Assembly (NCBI GenBank): GCA_015680685.1
Contig: MNCI01002155.1
Span: 249,770-313,769 of the forward strand
Reading direction: 5' to 3'
DNA: 64,000 nucleotides
DNA from: Gnetum montanum
Lineage: Eukaryota; Streptophyta; Gnetopsida; Gnetales; Gnetaceae
A model generated the notes under the pieces. It was not told the DNA's origin. It searched no databases and saw nothing but the letters and a program-made list of their open reading frames with translations. Below are positions 46,353-57,308 of the stretch, in pieces; within the stretch, counting starts at the first letter, position 1; every line of letters starts with the position of its first letter. Position numbers and translations under genes: made by a program.

Positions 46353-46900
46353 TATAACTATGCATTAAATGTTCCAAAAGAAAATTCTTAAGGCTATATT
46401 TTAAAATGAGATTTAGTTTCTTCTTAAAACTTGTAACTTGCATCGTATAAGTTATAACTTCAATCCTAATAGATTATAACTATAGGAATTTATTTTCAAA
46501 TTAGTAAAATGAAATAGCTGAAATTAAATTCTAGCTTGCAAGATTCTTAAAGACTATTTTCATTAATTTGGAAAATTTTTATTCCATCTACCATTTTTAG
46601 ATCTTAAAGTTGGTTTTCTTGACACTTTTGTAACTTTGAAATTTCTTGCTATTTTATTATGAGTACTAGAAATTTGCAATATCATAGAGATCAAACTATC
46701 ACTGTGCAATGGTTTTTTAACTATATAATGAAAATTAATTCCTCAATACCCTTCAATATTTATACATGTAATGAAACTCCAATGCTAGGCTATGGTTTCA
46801 ACTATCTAATGAAAATTTTAAAATCATATTTACATGTATGTGTTAGATATATAAACCAATTCAAATTTTATTAATTCCTCTATACTCTTCAATAGATAAA
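46353..46900. other. AT-rich, small internal duplication
   Basis: A short motif (GGTTT..AACTAT.TAATGAAAATT) occurs at ~46708-46738 and ~46790-46820. No credible gene. Confidence 0.35.
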
Positions 46901-48640
46901 GACAAATGTCATAAAACTTTAATTCTAGACTAGCTTAATCTTTAAAGATAAATTATATTTTAGAATTGGTCAAATAACTCTTTTTAGTTTAAAAATCATC
47001 CCAAAGATTGTATTCTTTGTCATTTTTATTAAAGGTTCAACAATTTTGAATATATCAAATATATCACTAAGTGCACATCATTTTTTGTATTTGAATCAGA
47101 AGTTTTTACCTTTACACAATTTCTAAATCCTCCTTTATAATTTTCTCAAGGCTATCATCCACTCTTCATATATTTTCTTTTTTATTACAATGATCATATT
47201 TTTCCAAGATTCTTGATACTTGTTACTTGAAGCATAATTTTGCATGGTGGATCTCTATTGAACGTATTGATTTTTGTTTATTTTCAATTAGCGAATATTC
47301 TTCGTACATATAAATGAGCTTAGTCTTACAATTTTTACAATTTTTGTTCTTTGATAACTTGTTGCATATTACCTTTACATTATACTTTTCTAAAAATCAA
47401 ATTTCAATCTCTATACCTTCCTCTGTAAGAGTTTTTAAGAAATTGTTAATACTTAGTCTATGGAAGTAGTACTTTGGTTCAACATAAACATCATCGGCCT
47501 ATTAAATTCTTTAAAGTACAATTGCTAATTACATGCACACTTCTTAGCCACATACCATTTAAGTTCAGCACAATAAGACATTTCTTCTTTTCCTTTTCTA
47601 CAAACATACCTTACTTCTAAATGAATGAATTTTAACAATAAATCTATTGAAAATATTGAGAAATTAGTAAAACATGCAAAAATTATATACATTCCAAATT
47701 TATGCAGAATAGAAATATTGTTATTAGTTAGTTACAGTGTAATTCCTGGTACACATAACTAAATGAATTCATAGTAATAGCAGTGATAGACTATCATTTG
47801 ATTAATTCCAATAGATTTCATACAATAATTTTTTTCCCACTTTTGAATCTCTTTTAATATATTTAAGATATCACTTACCATTTTTTCCTCATACAAGGGA
47901 TATCTCTTTGAAAAAATTAAAAGGAAATATCTTTATGGTGATTATATGCATTTAATTATAAAAATAACACAATCAACAGAATTGATTTGATGTGATAATT
48001 CATTCAAAAATCTTTGAATTCATACATCTTTACAAAATGAATTTAGTAAATACTTCATAATATGTGATGCTTTTAGCAAGTTAAAAACCGTTTCTTTTTT
48101 ATCGAATTTATCATCTTGATTTTGTAAGGGATCATAATAGCATATTTCTTGTAGTTCATTAGCTATCATTATTAGCACTCAATGGTAACAGTTATTCCTT
48201 ATTGTGATGTTTTCACAAAAGAAAGTTATGATATTATTCAAAATCATTCCTCTTCCTTGAGATAAATATGATCTGTACTCTTCAAATAATGCTATGTAAA
48301 CTTTCATTTGTCCTCTAATTTTGACGTTATGAAGTAGTAAAAATTCTATTGGATGAAATAAATAGTATGATCCTTTTTTGTTGATCTTCAATTTAATCAA
48401 GTATGAATAAAACCTAGAAATAAGATCTTCAATTTCTTTTCTTGGCCTTAAAATTACTACATTCTTTCCTTTAATTAAATTGTCATCCACATACATCAAG
48501 TATATATCCAATCATTTATTTGGGAACATCTTTTCTGCTATTTTTTTTTATCAAATTCACTAAACACATTAAACCAATCTTCCCATGTATCTTCAAAACT
48601 TGGTTTTAATATCCTCTTCTATACCTTTCATGTTAATGTC
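46901..48640 (-). pseudogene. Unassigned coding-like remnant
   Basis: Read on the minus strand, long stretches keep protein-like composition with few stops. Near 48600 there is 'LKPSFEDTWEDWFNVFSEFD'. At 48511-48179 there are 110 open codons including 'LRPRKEIEDLISRFYSYL'. At 48175-47950 there are 'ANELQEICYYDPLQNQDDKF' and 'NLLKASHIMKYLLNSFCKD'. Weaker pieces continue to ~47250. I do not recognise the family. It could be a decayed host gene or an unknown transposon. A YVDD string occurs but without RT context. Confidence 0.4.
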
Positions 48641-48693
48641 TTTATGATAAGAAATAAAGCTGTAGTAGCTAATAGTTATGACATAGTAGCCTA

Positions 48694-49488
48694 TGATGCA
48701 AAGTCGCATATGGAAAGTTGTACTTGTAATAGATGGTTATAAATATAGCTCACCTACCCTATTTGTGAGATCATTTGGTTAGTAGCTTAATCGAACTCTT
48801 ATAGTTTGATTTCTTATTCCTTCTAACAATCATTGGATGCATGTAGAATTAAGTCTATTGTCCAAAATCTTATTCAAGTAGATTGTACCTAAACCTAATT
48901 CATGAACCATAATAAGATTAAGATACATTTTCTTTCATTGCAATACTCTAACTTAACATAAATTTACTTCCTATTTATTTAGTTTCTAGTGCAACTTAGC
49001 ATAATATTTATATTTGTGATGCACATTAATCATATGGTAGAATGAGTGCAATCTAGCTTAAAGCATCAAAACATATTGTCTTAGTGATACCAAAAATGGT
49101 ATGCTTGATTCAACTAATAACAATGTGGCTTGGTAATCCCATTAGTTATTATGTGTATCTAGGATGTGATAAGAAACTAGAAATAGACACTCATTACCTT
49201 TAAGCTAGAATAAGATTTATATTCATTATTTTATAATTAGATGAAATGATTAATTTCTTTATTTTTACTTAGTGTAGAAATTATTATAAACATCAAATGT
49301 AATGTACCTTAACTATACTTAATCATACAAGTTAAGGATCATTATGAGTATAGTTGGAAGGACAATGACCTACAATCACTATAAACTATACTAGACATTA
49401 TGCTAACTTCATCCATGGATTACAACATAGTATATCATGATGCTTACATATTATAAGATTAGACATTGGACATACTTGTCACTTATCA
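48694..49488 (+). repeat. Element 4 5' LTR (decayed, ~795 bp)
   Basis: It begins TGATGCAAAGTCGCAT and has TTATAAATATAGCTCACC at 48737-48754. Then 'TTATTCAAGTAGATTGTACC' aligns with 'TTATTCGAGCAAACATTGTA' of the element 1 LTR. It ends ACTTATCA at 49488. The length fits the 798-843 bp of its relatives. Confidence 0.65.
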
Positions 49489-49490
49489 TT

Positions 49491-49499
49491 TAGTACTAT
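49491..49499 (+). promoter_or_regulatory. Element 4 primer-binding site, split by element 3
   Basis: Joining 49491-49499 to 58119 onward gives T then AGTACTATTGTTGAAGAT. Element 1's site reads T then GGCGCCATTGCTGGGGAC. Of 18 aligned bases nine agree, and all nine differences are G-to-A or C-to-T. Element 3's target duplication ACTAT is part of this site. Confidence 0.75.
49495..49499. other. Target duplication of element 3 (left copy)
   Basis: ACTAT here is repeated exactly at 58114-58118. Confidence 0.9.
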
Positions 49500-50336
49500 T
49501 GATGAGTGGCGAGGTACCCCTACACTCAACCATACCAATACGAGCATTTCACGCATGATCCGGTCGAACTCCGCAGACGGACTAGTTGTGGTATCTAGAC
49601 AATTATCCTTAGGTCGTAGTCCATTGTCTTCCCATCTGGACTAGTGTTAACTTTGTCATGTATGGTTTAGTCCAAAGTGAGGTGTATGATGTGTTCCTAT
49701 ACTAATGCTACTCCTGGAGATAATGGAAAATAATATTAACTAAGCTAAGAGAGAGTGTGTGAGAGAATCTAAGCTAGCCTAAGTGCAATGAGTATCTATT
49801 TGTCTATCATCTGTACATACCTTGGACCTCATGCATGATTACCACTAGGATTACCAAGCACAAATCCTAGGTACGCTACTGGATTACCAAGTAGTCACAC
49901 TTAAATGCTCATGATCGAGTCATACTCATTTCACATTTAACAAGAGTTTAGGGTGAAGAGATATTAACTAAGAAAGCAATAAATAACAATTAGGTAAATA
50001 ATTAAACTAAGTGAATGCTGTAATGATGAAGTAATCTCGATCTTTATTTTTGGTCATGTGCATGTCCAAGTACGTCACACTCGAATAAGGATGCCAAACA
50101 ATTACAATCACCACACTGCAAGCATGCACTGGGAGGAAAGGGTTGAGATAAGAATTACTTAAACTTAAACACTTAAACTAAGAACTAAAAAATGCCTATC
50201 GGAACTACCTACCTCTTATTTATAGATGAGGAGATAGACTACGATATCGTGTATGCGATATCGCGGCTAGGCTAAGCTATCACGTATGCGATATCACATA
50301 TGCGATATCACAGTTAACTAAAATGGCGACTCATCA
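49500..50336 (-). repeat. Element 3 3' LTR (837 bp)
   Basis: In plus orientation it begins TGATGAGTGGCGAGGTACCC and ends GGCGACTCATCA. U3 has several CGATATCG/TGCGATATCAC palindromes (50237-50312) and the minus-strand TATA CTATAAATAAGAGG (50212-50228). It differs from the other copy mainly by transitions and by the number of palindromes. Confidence 0.9.
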
Positions 50337-50358
50337 TACCCCCATGACTAAATGAAAA
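50337..50358 (-). promoter_or_regulatory. Element 3 polypurine tract
   Basis: The minus strand reads CATTTAGTCATGGGGGTA directly before the LTR, identical to element 1's tract. Confidence 0.75.
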
Positions 50359-50527
50359 CTCCTCCTCGAGTTGCAGTGAGAACAAACTCCATTGATTATA
50401 CAATGGATAGGTATGGGATTATTGAATGGTGAGAATGGGTTTATTCCATAGTGTGGAATCAAAACAAAATTGAGACACAACACAAAGAATGCGAAAGGAA
50501 ATCCTATAGCTACAAAATTGGTGAAAC

Positions 50528-53313
50528 TCATGTAGTTCCTGGTGGCGGTGGCTCCTCCATAGGTGCTTTCCCCTTGTCTTGTGCTCCAGGTCTTGGGACT
50601 TGATGGTGTTGAAGTATGGCCTAGAGTTTCTCCTCTTCGGTTTAGGGATCTTGTGCAATCCATGCTAATGTTTCGATGTTTGATGGAGTCAGCACCTCCC
50701 ATGGGTAGAGTAGTTGTGGATACATTTGATTTTCCTTGACATACCAAGCTACAAACACCCGTCGTTCCTCCTCATAGGCTTTGGATTTTTCTTTGTATTC
50801 TTGAAAATTTGCAAGCCATCGAGCCAAATCTGTTGTGACACCTTTTTGCCCCTGGTAGCTTTCCTTAACCACCTCAAGTTCAGAATTTGCAATCTCTAGT
50901 TTCTACAATATCATTTTGCATTCTACAAATTCTGTTTCATATTTTCTGTAGGTGGTAGCTACCTACTGTTCGAGCTCTATTCTCAGGTGCCCTGCTGTTA
51001 ACATGGCAAGGTTGGCATATCACAGGTTTGCCAACTCCATGTATTTTGTAAAATCCTAGATCTACAAGTCTCGATTTTTAACTTTTGCCTAGTGGGCAAA
51101 GGCATATGTGTTCAAAATGGCCCGCTAGTCAGTGTGTTGAGCACTGATAATGTTGATGTGGGCCTTGGCCATATGGATCTCCTTCTCAATGATCTATTTG
51201 TACATCCCCACTTGGTCCTAGAAGTGCTCCTTTAGCTGTTCATGTCATTTAGCCTCACTTTGCCACGTGCTAATTTCGATAGTCGTCTTTTGGCAGATGG
51301 TGCGTACTTCCTTCATTGAGAGGGTTTGATTTTCCCTGGCTAAATGGCTCATGTCTTGGTTGACTTGGATGAATTGTTCTCGCAACTAGTGAAAATGTTC
51401 TTCGAAAAAATTCTTTTGCTTTTCCACAAAGGTCAACCGAAGGTTGTCGGCAACAAGTTGCTTATTTTCCTTTTGTAAGGCCTTGAGTGCCTTGGTATGT
51501 GCATTCGTTTGTGCTTGTGCCGCAGAGGCATTCCAAACAGCCTTCACTTTTTCTTCTAGCACCTTCTTATTCTCCATTAGTAGCTTGGTTAGTTGCTTAG
51601 TTTTGAAACTATCCAACTGGTCTGCAGGAACAAATTGCAAAGGGTCCCATTGTGCTACTTGTAGGGCCACAAGCTTTTCTTGCAATTTTTGCACCTCTAC
51701 TTCAGCTTGCTCGGCCCTCATCTCTATCAAGACCAGCTTCCCCTTCATGGAAATGAGGTCTGATTGAATTGCTGTAACATCTTGAGGGATGTCAAATAGG
51801 CATGTCATTACTTGTCTTGTTTGTAGCAATCGATCAAGTGCATCCTCATGTTCCACAACAGTCATTGAGGTTCCAACCAAAGTTTGAGCATCTCGTGCTC
51901 CTGTGAGATCTTCCGGTGGCACAACAAGTACATTGAATGATTCTTTAATGTGATCTGTGACCACTTCTGTGGCTCCCACTACATCCTGGCATTACATGAC
52001 CACCACTGTGGCCCCTTCATCAGTTTCTGCACTTGGAAAGATGCAGTGTTTCCCAAGATCTATTATGACCAAGTACTTTCCCCTCCTCCTGTATGGATGG
52101 ACACTTCACCCCTTGCAAAATCCAAAGAAACCATGGGTTGTATGACATTGTCAATGACGTGGAAGAGATTTGCGTCATCATGACTTCCCCAACTGACTGT
52201 CTCAGTGATGGCCCTAAGATGGCTCATCGACGGTATGTATTCTTGCGACGACAGTGGTTTATCGTGGACCATGCTAGGCCCTGCTTCCTATTGTTGGCTG
52301 GGTCCCATACTTGGAAGTTGGTTGGGTCCTGCAAGTTGAGTTGTAGTTGATCCAACCGTTTATTCTTTTTCTTGTTCTAGTCCCAACGTCTCACCAGTGA
52401 TTTTCCTTGCAGTTGGTGGCTTTAACAATTCAGCATATGAAGCATTCTGGGATTTTTGAAGGACATCATTAGTGTATCCTCTGATACCAACACGTTGGCA
52501 CAACTTCCTGATAAGACAAGGGAAGGGTAATGCAAGCTTCCCTGTCTTCCATTCTTCAAACCTCCTCAGGATCTTCGTGAAATATAAATGAGGTAGGTTA
52601 GCATTAACCTTTCCCATAAGCACTGCACACCCCCTTGCTGCATATGTTGAAATCCTTTTTAGGCCCTTCATGGGGAAGAGGTGATATGTTCCAATTTTTA
52701 AATAGATCCTCTCTTCTATTGTCAACTCTCCAAATGTCTTATCCTTACCATATTCCCTCTCCAACAAAAATCGTCATGCATCGGGGTCTGAATAGGTGGA
52801 TAACTGAGCAACCTTTGGCCCTTTATTTGGAAGGTTTAATACTTCTGAAATGGCCTGCACAGAGAAGTCAAATGTCACACCACAAATGTTAATGGTGGTG
52901 CCTTGTTTTCTATTGTGCCAAAACTAGTACGTTTCCCCTAGGTACTAGGCACCGCTTGCAGAGAGGATAGGCCATAAGGGAGATCCTTTGAGGTGGTCCC
53001 TAACAGCCTCAAGAGCAAACTTTGTGAAAGATTCAAAATTTAATTCCACAATCACCATAGTGATTGTGGACCTTTCGTGGATAGCTTGAACATAATCCTG
53101 GGGCAACATGAGATGTTGTCCTTGTTCAGGCATTGCAGTAGCTCCTCCTTTTGCCTGCTCGGACTGTACAGTAGCAGGGTCCTCTTGATGAATGCTAAAT
53201 GATTGTTCCTCCTGCTCTGCATGTTGTCCAGTAGGGACTTTTTCTTCACCTTTCCTAGGTCGTTTGCTTCCACTTTGAGCAAGACCTTCCTGTTGTCCAT
53301 GTTTTGGAGCCAT
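50528..53313 (-). pseudogene. Element 3 ORF2 (pol-replacing, transposon-protein-like)
   Basis: ATG 53313 ('MAPKHGQQEG'; element 4 has 'MTPKRPIAKE') opens ~930 codons ending at TGA 50528 ('APMEEPPPPGTT'). Order: Gln/Glu-rich basic N-terminus (~1-75); a conserved globular part (~90-290) with 'FWHNRKQGTTINICGVTF', 'ISEVLNLPNKG', 'KIGTYHLFPMKGLKRIS', 'GCAVLMGKVNANL' and 'LPFPCLIRKLCQRVG'; a coiled-coil-like Glu/Lys/Gln-rich part (~51850-51390); and a C-terminus with 'AWYVKENQMYPQ'. The GK.N.......PFP.LI..LC...G layout is what I associate with the plant 'putative transposon protein' domain (PF20167, from memory). A few stops and one frameshift (between ~52060 and 51980) break it. Role unknown; it occupies the place of pol. 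Confidence 0.8.
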
Positions 53314-53750
53314 CTCCAATCACACGGGGCCAAGTGTTAATAAGGTTGTTTCCAAAGTTAAGTTATATCTTACTTCTTGCCTTAATTAATTTATTTTATC
53401 TTTGTGTGATGTTTCCAAAAAGATTATAATAGTGAGTCCTTTTTACTTAGGTGGTTTCCAATTTTAGTTTCTCGATGTACCTAAAGGGATGAAATTATTT
53501 TCAGCACAATTATCCTTAATGTTATAGCTAATTATCCTTGATAATGTCCTTCTGGCGATGAAATATTCCAAAAATGTTATGTGCTATTCGGTGTGTGTCC
53601 CTCCCCCACGACTAAGCTGAACACTCCGGGTTCAGTGAGCGAGATATAGGTATAAAAGCAAGGGTCTCACAATCGCAAGTCGTAGAGAAAAATTTGAAAA
53701 ACTCCCATGTGTGAATTTTTGAAAATGATGGTCAGTGTTGTGGGGGGTCA
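53314..53750 (-). other. Element 3 ORF2 leader
   Basis: ~430 bp between the internal TATA box and the ORF2 ATG. It holds a second TATA-like string (TTTTATACC, ~53648-53658). There is no open frame. Confidence 0.4.
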
Positions 53751-53811
53751 CGTATTTATAGTTTGATGTGACAAGATATTGCGTACGAGATATCCAGTAC
53801 ACGATATCGCG
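53751..53811 (-). promoter_or_regulatory. U3-like internal promoter upstream of ORF2
   Basis: On the minus strand CGCGATATCGTG, GGATATCTCG and CGCAATATC lie just before CTATAAATACG (53751-53761). This repeats the order of the family's U3 (GCGATATCGC palindromes, then CTATAAATAAGAG), although the flanks do not look like a whole LTR. TATA to ORF2 ATG is ~438 bp. Promoter activity is inferred. Confidence 0.6.
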
Positions 53812-54124
53812 GCCTATCAATGTTTAGGCTCAAGGGAAAATACCGAATTTTGAAGGTTTTTCTGAAATTACCAATGTGAAGTAAGGACATGTGGGCACGT
53901 GTTAAAGGGTTTGAGGGTAATTTAGATAGTTTTGAAGGCATGAATAATTATAATGGTGTGGAATTGATCAATAAGGCCTCGGGTGGTAAGTGAGAGAAAA
54001 AGGCCATGTGATGGTTCATAGGAATGTGTAAATTGGAGGGATAGTAATAAGGGAAAGAATATTGTTGACAATACACAGAGGGTAGTAGATGATGTGCAAA
54101 AGATGTGTTATAAGTGTAAATTAC

Positions 54125-54190
54125 AAAAATTATGCAAGTGGGTCCTTCCCAAAGTAGGTTCCAACCTATAATGCCCTTGCATAACCACAC
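54125..54190 (-). other. Conserved stem-loop in element 3 spacer
   Basis: In minus sense the 5' arm TTATGCAAGGG (54174-54184) pairs with CCCACTTGCATAA (54130-54142): nine consecutive pairs, a one-base bulge, then two more. An inner TAGGTTGGAACCTA hairpin lies between the arms. The ~70-bp block is markedly better conserved with element 4 (60365-60440) than the surrounding spacer. Confidence 0.7.
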
Positions 54191-55165
54191 CTTAAAATGT
54201 CCATAAGCACTAGAAGGGTTAAATTTAATCCACACTGGTTCCACAAAACACACACATGTAAGTATCATCAAAATGAGGCCAAAATTCTATGCTGCACAAG
54301 ACACAAGTTACAAATACATGAACAATGAGATGAGATGGGGTATAGAAGGGATTATAGAGATTGGGACATGAGGTAATTGACCCAAGGCACAGTGAATCCT
54401 GCATGTAAAGCGTGATTAATGTGTTATTAACCCATCGTTCTAAGATCAGGACCAAGTCCATTCCTCTAATCAGTGACACCACATTGTTTTATCCCATGAT
54501 GAGCGACTATTAGAGTACCATAACAAAAAGGCATATGATCACTTGACATTTTATTCAAGGGAGGAGTGATTTTTGTTTTGTGGCACTTTTCTTTTCATTT
54601 TTTCTCTTTTTTTTTAATTTTTGAATCCAGAGAAGTCACCAACCTTCAGGCATGGGTGCATGTCTTTCTAGTGGGACCCCCTAGAATAGCATTGGATTTT
54701 TGAATGCCTTTTGATGACTCTTACTCCCATTTTGCATTAGATCTACAAGGATCTTAGTACAACCATGCTGCATGATAACTCTCACGGATGTCACCAAAGA
54801 GAGTCCGCAAGTCCCCTTGATGTCACACCCTAATCATTTTCTCTTGGTCCATCCTTCTTCATTCTAGATACAATGAAAACCAAATTAATTTTTAAGTTTT
54901 AAGAATGTCAAGAATATCACTGTACCCTCGAACATAACCTCTTATTTGTATAATGGATGAGTGGATGTAATGGGCTCACTATCCACATGAGTGCTTGAGA
55001 CTCGATAACATCGAACACACCTCAACCAACGAGCCACATGAGTGCCTTATTCATGGATGAGATTACTTATAAAAAGATAAAAAGACAAAAATATAAAACA
55101 AAAAATTGAAAAATAAGAAACTGGGAAACAAAAAATTGTAAAATTAAAGAAAATGAAAAATATTT
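54191..55165 (-). other. Element 3 spacer downstream of gag
   Basis: Non-coding. In minus sense it contains A/G-rich tracts (near 55085-55160 and 54590-54625: AAAAAAAAAGAGAAAAAATG). No protease motif is seen where elements 1 and 2 have one. Confidence 0.5.
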
Positions 55166-57167
55166 ATTAACCCTGATTGTCATTAGAATGGGGGATATCC
55201 CCCATAACTAAACGGTTGAGCATGGCAAGGATTAATAAATGAAAGATGAGGATCCTTGCACGTTGGAAACATTGGGACTTGGTCATACTTACCCCATTGT
55301 GATTCACACACTTGATTATAGTAAACATAGTGGGGCAATTCATGAGATGTGGTTCCTGGATAAATAGTTGACCCACTATGATATCTGGGACTATAAGTTG
55401 GTATGCAAGGATTAGGACATCACTCTCCATGGTTGTGCTCATTGGGCCATAGGGTTGTTGGAGTGTTACTTGGTGGCCTTGATGAGGTAACACGAAGCAT
55501 TGGGTTCGAAGAGAAGGATGCACCACAGTGTTGGGCTTGTGCTGAGTTGGAGAATGTAGTAGCCTTGGAATTGTGTTGTCCCTTCTTATGGTCATGTTTA
55601 AAGAAGGGATGCCTTCAATGTTGAGGAGTTCTCTCACTGCTGTTAGCAATAGTAGCACAAGTAACATTCATGGGTTTTTGCTGTCGTGCAGATACTTCAA
55701 GAAAATTTGGTGGTGATGTAGGAGGGAAAGGATGAGAATGTCAAAATTGAGGAGAAGTGTAAGGTACACAAGGCAATGGTTGTGTTGAAGGCATGGGATG
55801 ATAGTATTGAGAAAAATGATAATGCGGTGAGATAGATTATGTTGATCCAGTTGGGGAAATAGGATGTTGAACTAGATAAGCATTTGGATTCGGATGATAT
55901 GAAGGGTGTCTCTAGTTTAGGGATGGTTTCCCCCACGACTGGGATTGTTGCCACTATGATCAAACATAGTATCTCTGTACAAACTCTAGGTGTAACATGC
56001 TTTCCCAATTCTTATATAAATGTAACAAAATTGGGCATTGACCCTTGGGGTGATTGTACAAGAAAATGTTGCATTCATACATATAATTGGTAGTTGAGCT
56101 CTTATTTTCTTCATCCCTTCTTTCTGATTGTCTAATGATACTTTTTCCTACTTCTCAGGTTGTCAAAACTCTATCTCCAATAATATTGATAAATTCTCCA
56201 CACTTTTTATGTGTCCATTCCAACATCTTATTGATCTTTGCCTCGACTTCTTCTAGTGATTTTTGTGTTGGAAAAGATGATTTTTCCTTCTTGAGATAGG
56301 TTGATTTCTCCTTTTTATGATTGTGGACCTTTGTTAAGTTGAGATTTGGATCCTATTGATTTTTTTTTTCAACACTCTCCCATATAGCCATTTCTCCTTC
56401 TTCTTTTGCTACCCACTTAATAAGCTCTTGGACTTGATGGGTTCATAGTTTGTATAGTTGACCTTGGGCATACATCCCTAGGGTTTCTCTTGTTGCATCA
56501 CGAAGCCCATCAATGATATGGTACATTACCGTTTCCTCGGAGAACTCATGGCCTGGACAGTTGTTTAATAGTGCATAATATCTTTCTAAGGCCATGTCCA
56601 AGGGTTCATGTTGTGCTTGTTTCCATTCTTGGATTTTTTCCTCAAGGCTGACACTCTTGCATAGGTTTGATATCTTTCATTAAAGAGTTCTACCATTGTT
56701 GGCCAATGTCAAATTGAATTTGGTTTTAATGATCTATACCATACTTTTTCTTGGCCAACGAATGTCATAGGAAAGAGCTTGAGTTTTTTCCAACCATTAT
56801 CAATGTTGTTCCATGCATAGGCATCATAGAAGGCTTGTAAATGTTGTTGCGGATCTAACTCATAGCCTCCTGAGAAATTGGGAAAGTTGTTTAAATCGAG
56901 CCTGGGTAGATGGCTCTCTTTATGATGCCTACGGGAGATTCGAACAACCTCTTGTATTTGCGTTAGGCTTGTAGTGGCCAGTAGCGGTTCATCATCATTG
57001 AGTAAGTTATGCTTTCGTGCACTGGGACGATGCTGCCTTCGTTTATGTTTATAAGAAACCCCCACCTTAGATTGCATACTCCAATCTTCATTGTCATTTA
57101 ATTCGTTGGTTCTCCAATGAATTTCCTCACTAGGTATGGCATTATCATAGTCTTGTAGGAGAGGCAT
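55166..57167 (-). pseudogene. gag: Element 3 gag
   Basis: ATG 57167 opens 'MPLLQDYDNAIPSEEIHWRT'. A basic stretch ('KHKRRQHRPSARKHN') ends in 'DDEPLLAT', identical to element 1. The Gag domain follows ('FPNFSGGYELDPQQHLQAFY', 'WKKLKLFPMTFVGQEKVWY'). After a break at ~56700 it continues 'EWKQAQHEPLDMALERYYAL', 'HIIDGLRDATRETLGMYAQG' and 'YNHPKGQCPI', then a long Pro/Ser/Gln-rich C-terminal region (to ~55170). No zinc knuckle. A few stops and at least one frameshift. It aligns with element 1 from the basic stretch to the linker; element 1's N-terminal segment is shorter or absent here. Confidence 0.85.
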
Positions 57168-57286
57168 GGTTGTGTAATTGTGTGTGAATTTATATGTGAC
57201 TTTTTATAATTATTTCTTCTTAAAAGATATATCGTTAATCCCTATACAATGACCTTGTATGATATAACTAATCTAGATAACTAGCA
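57168..57286 (-). other. Element 3 5' leader
   Basis: Short AT-rich leader between primer site and gag ATG. Confidence 0.5.
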
Positions 57287-57308
57287 CCATCCCCGACAAG
57301 GATGCCAA
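57287..57308 (-). promoter_or_regulatory. Element 3 primer-binding site
   Basis: The minus strand reads TTGGCATCCTTGTCGGGGAT next to the LTR end. It is tRNA-Asp-like, with GCC to ATC and C-to-T changes relative to TGGCGCCGTTGCCGGGGAT. Confidence 0.7.

Noticed and set aside
48179-48511. YVDD string as evidence for a copia RT
   Set aside because: Flanking residues do not match copia RT (no LLYVDDMLI.G then KDLG..YFLG), and upstream and downstream blocks are not RT-like.
54125-54190. tRNA gene or tRNA fragment because of GGTTGGAACC
   Set aside because: There is no cloverleaf: no anticodon or D arm, and the long outer stem does not fit an acceptor arm.
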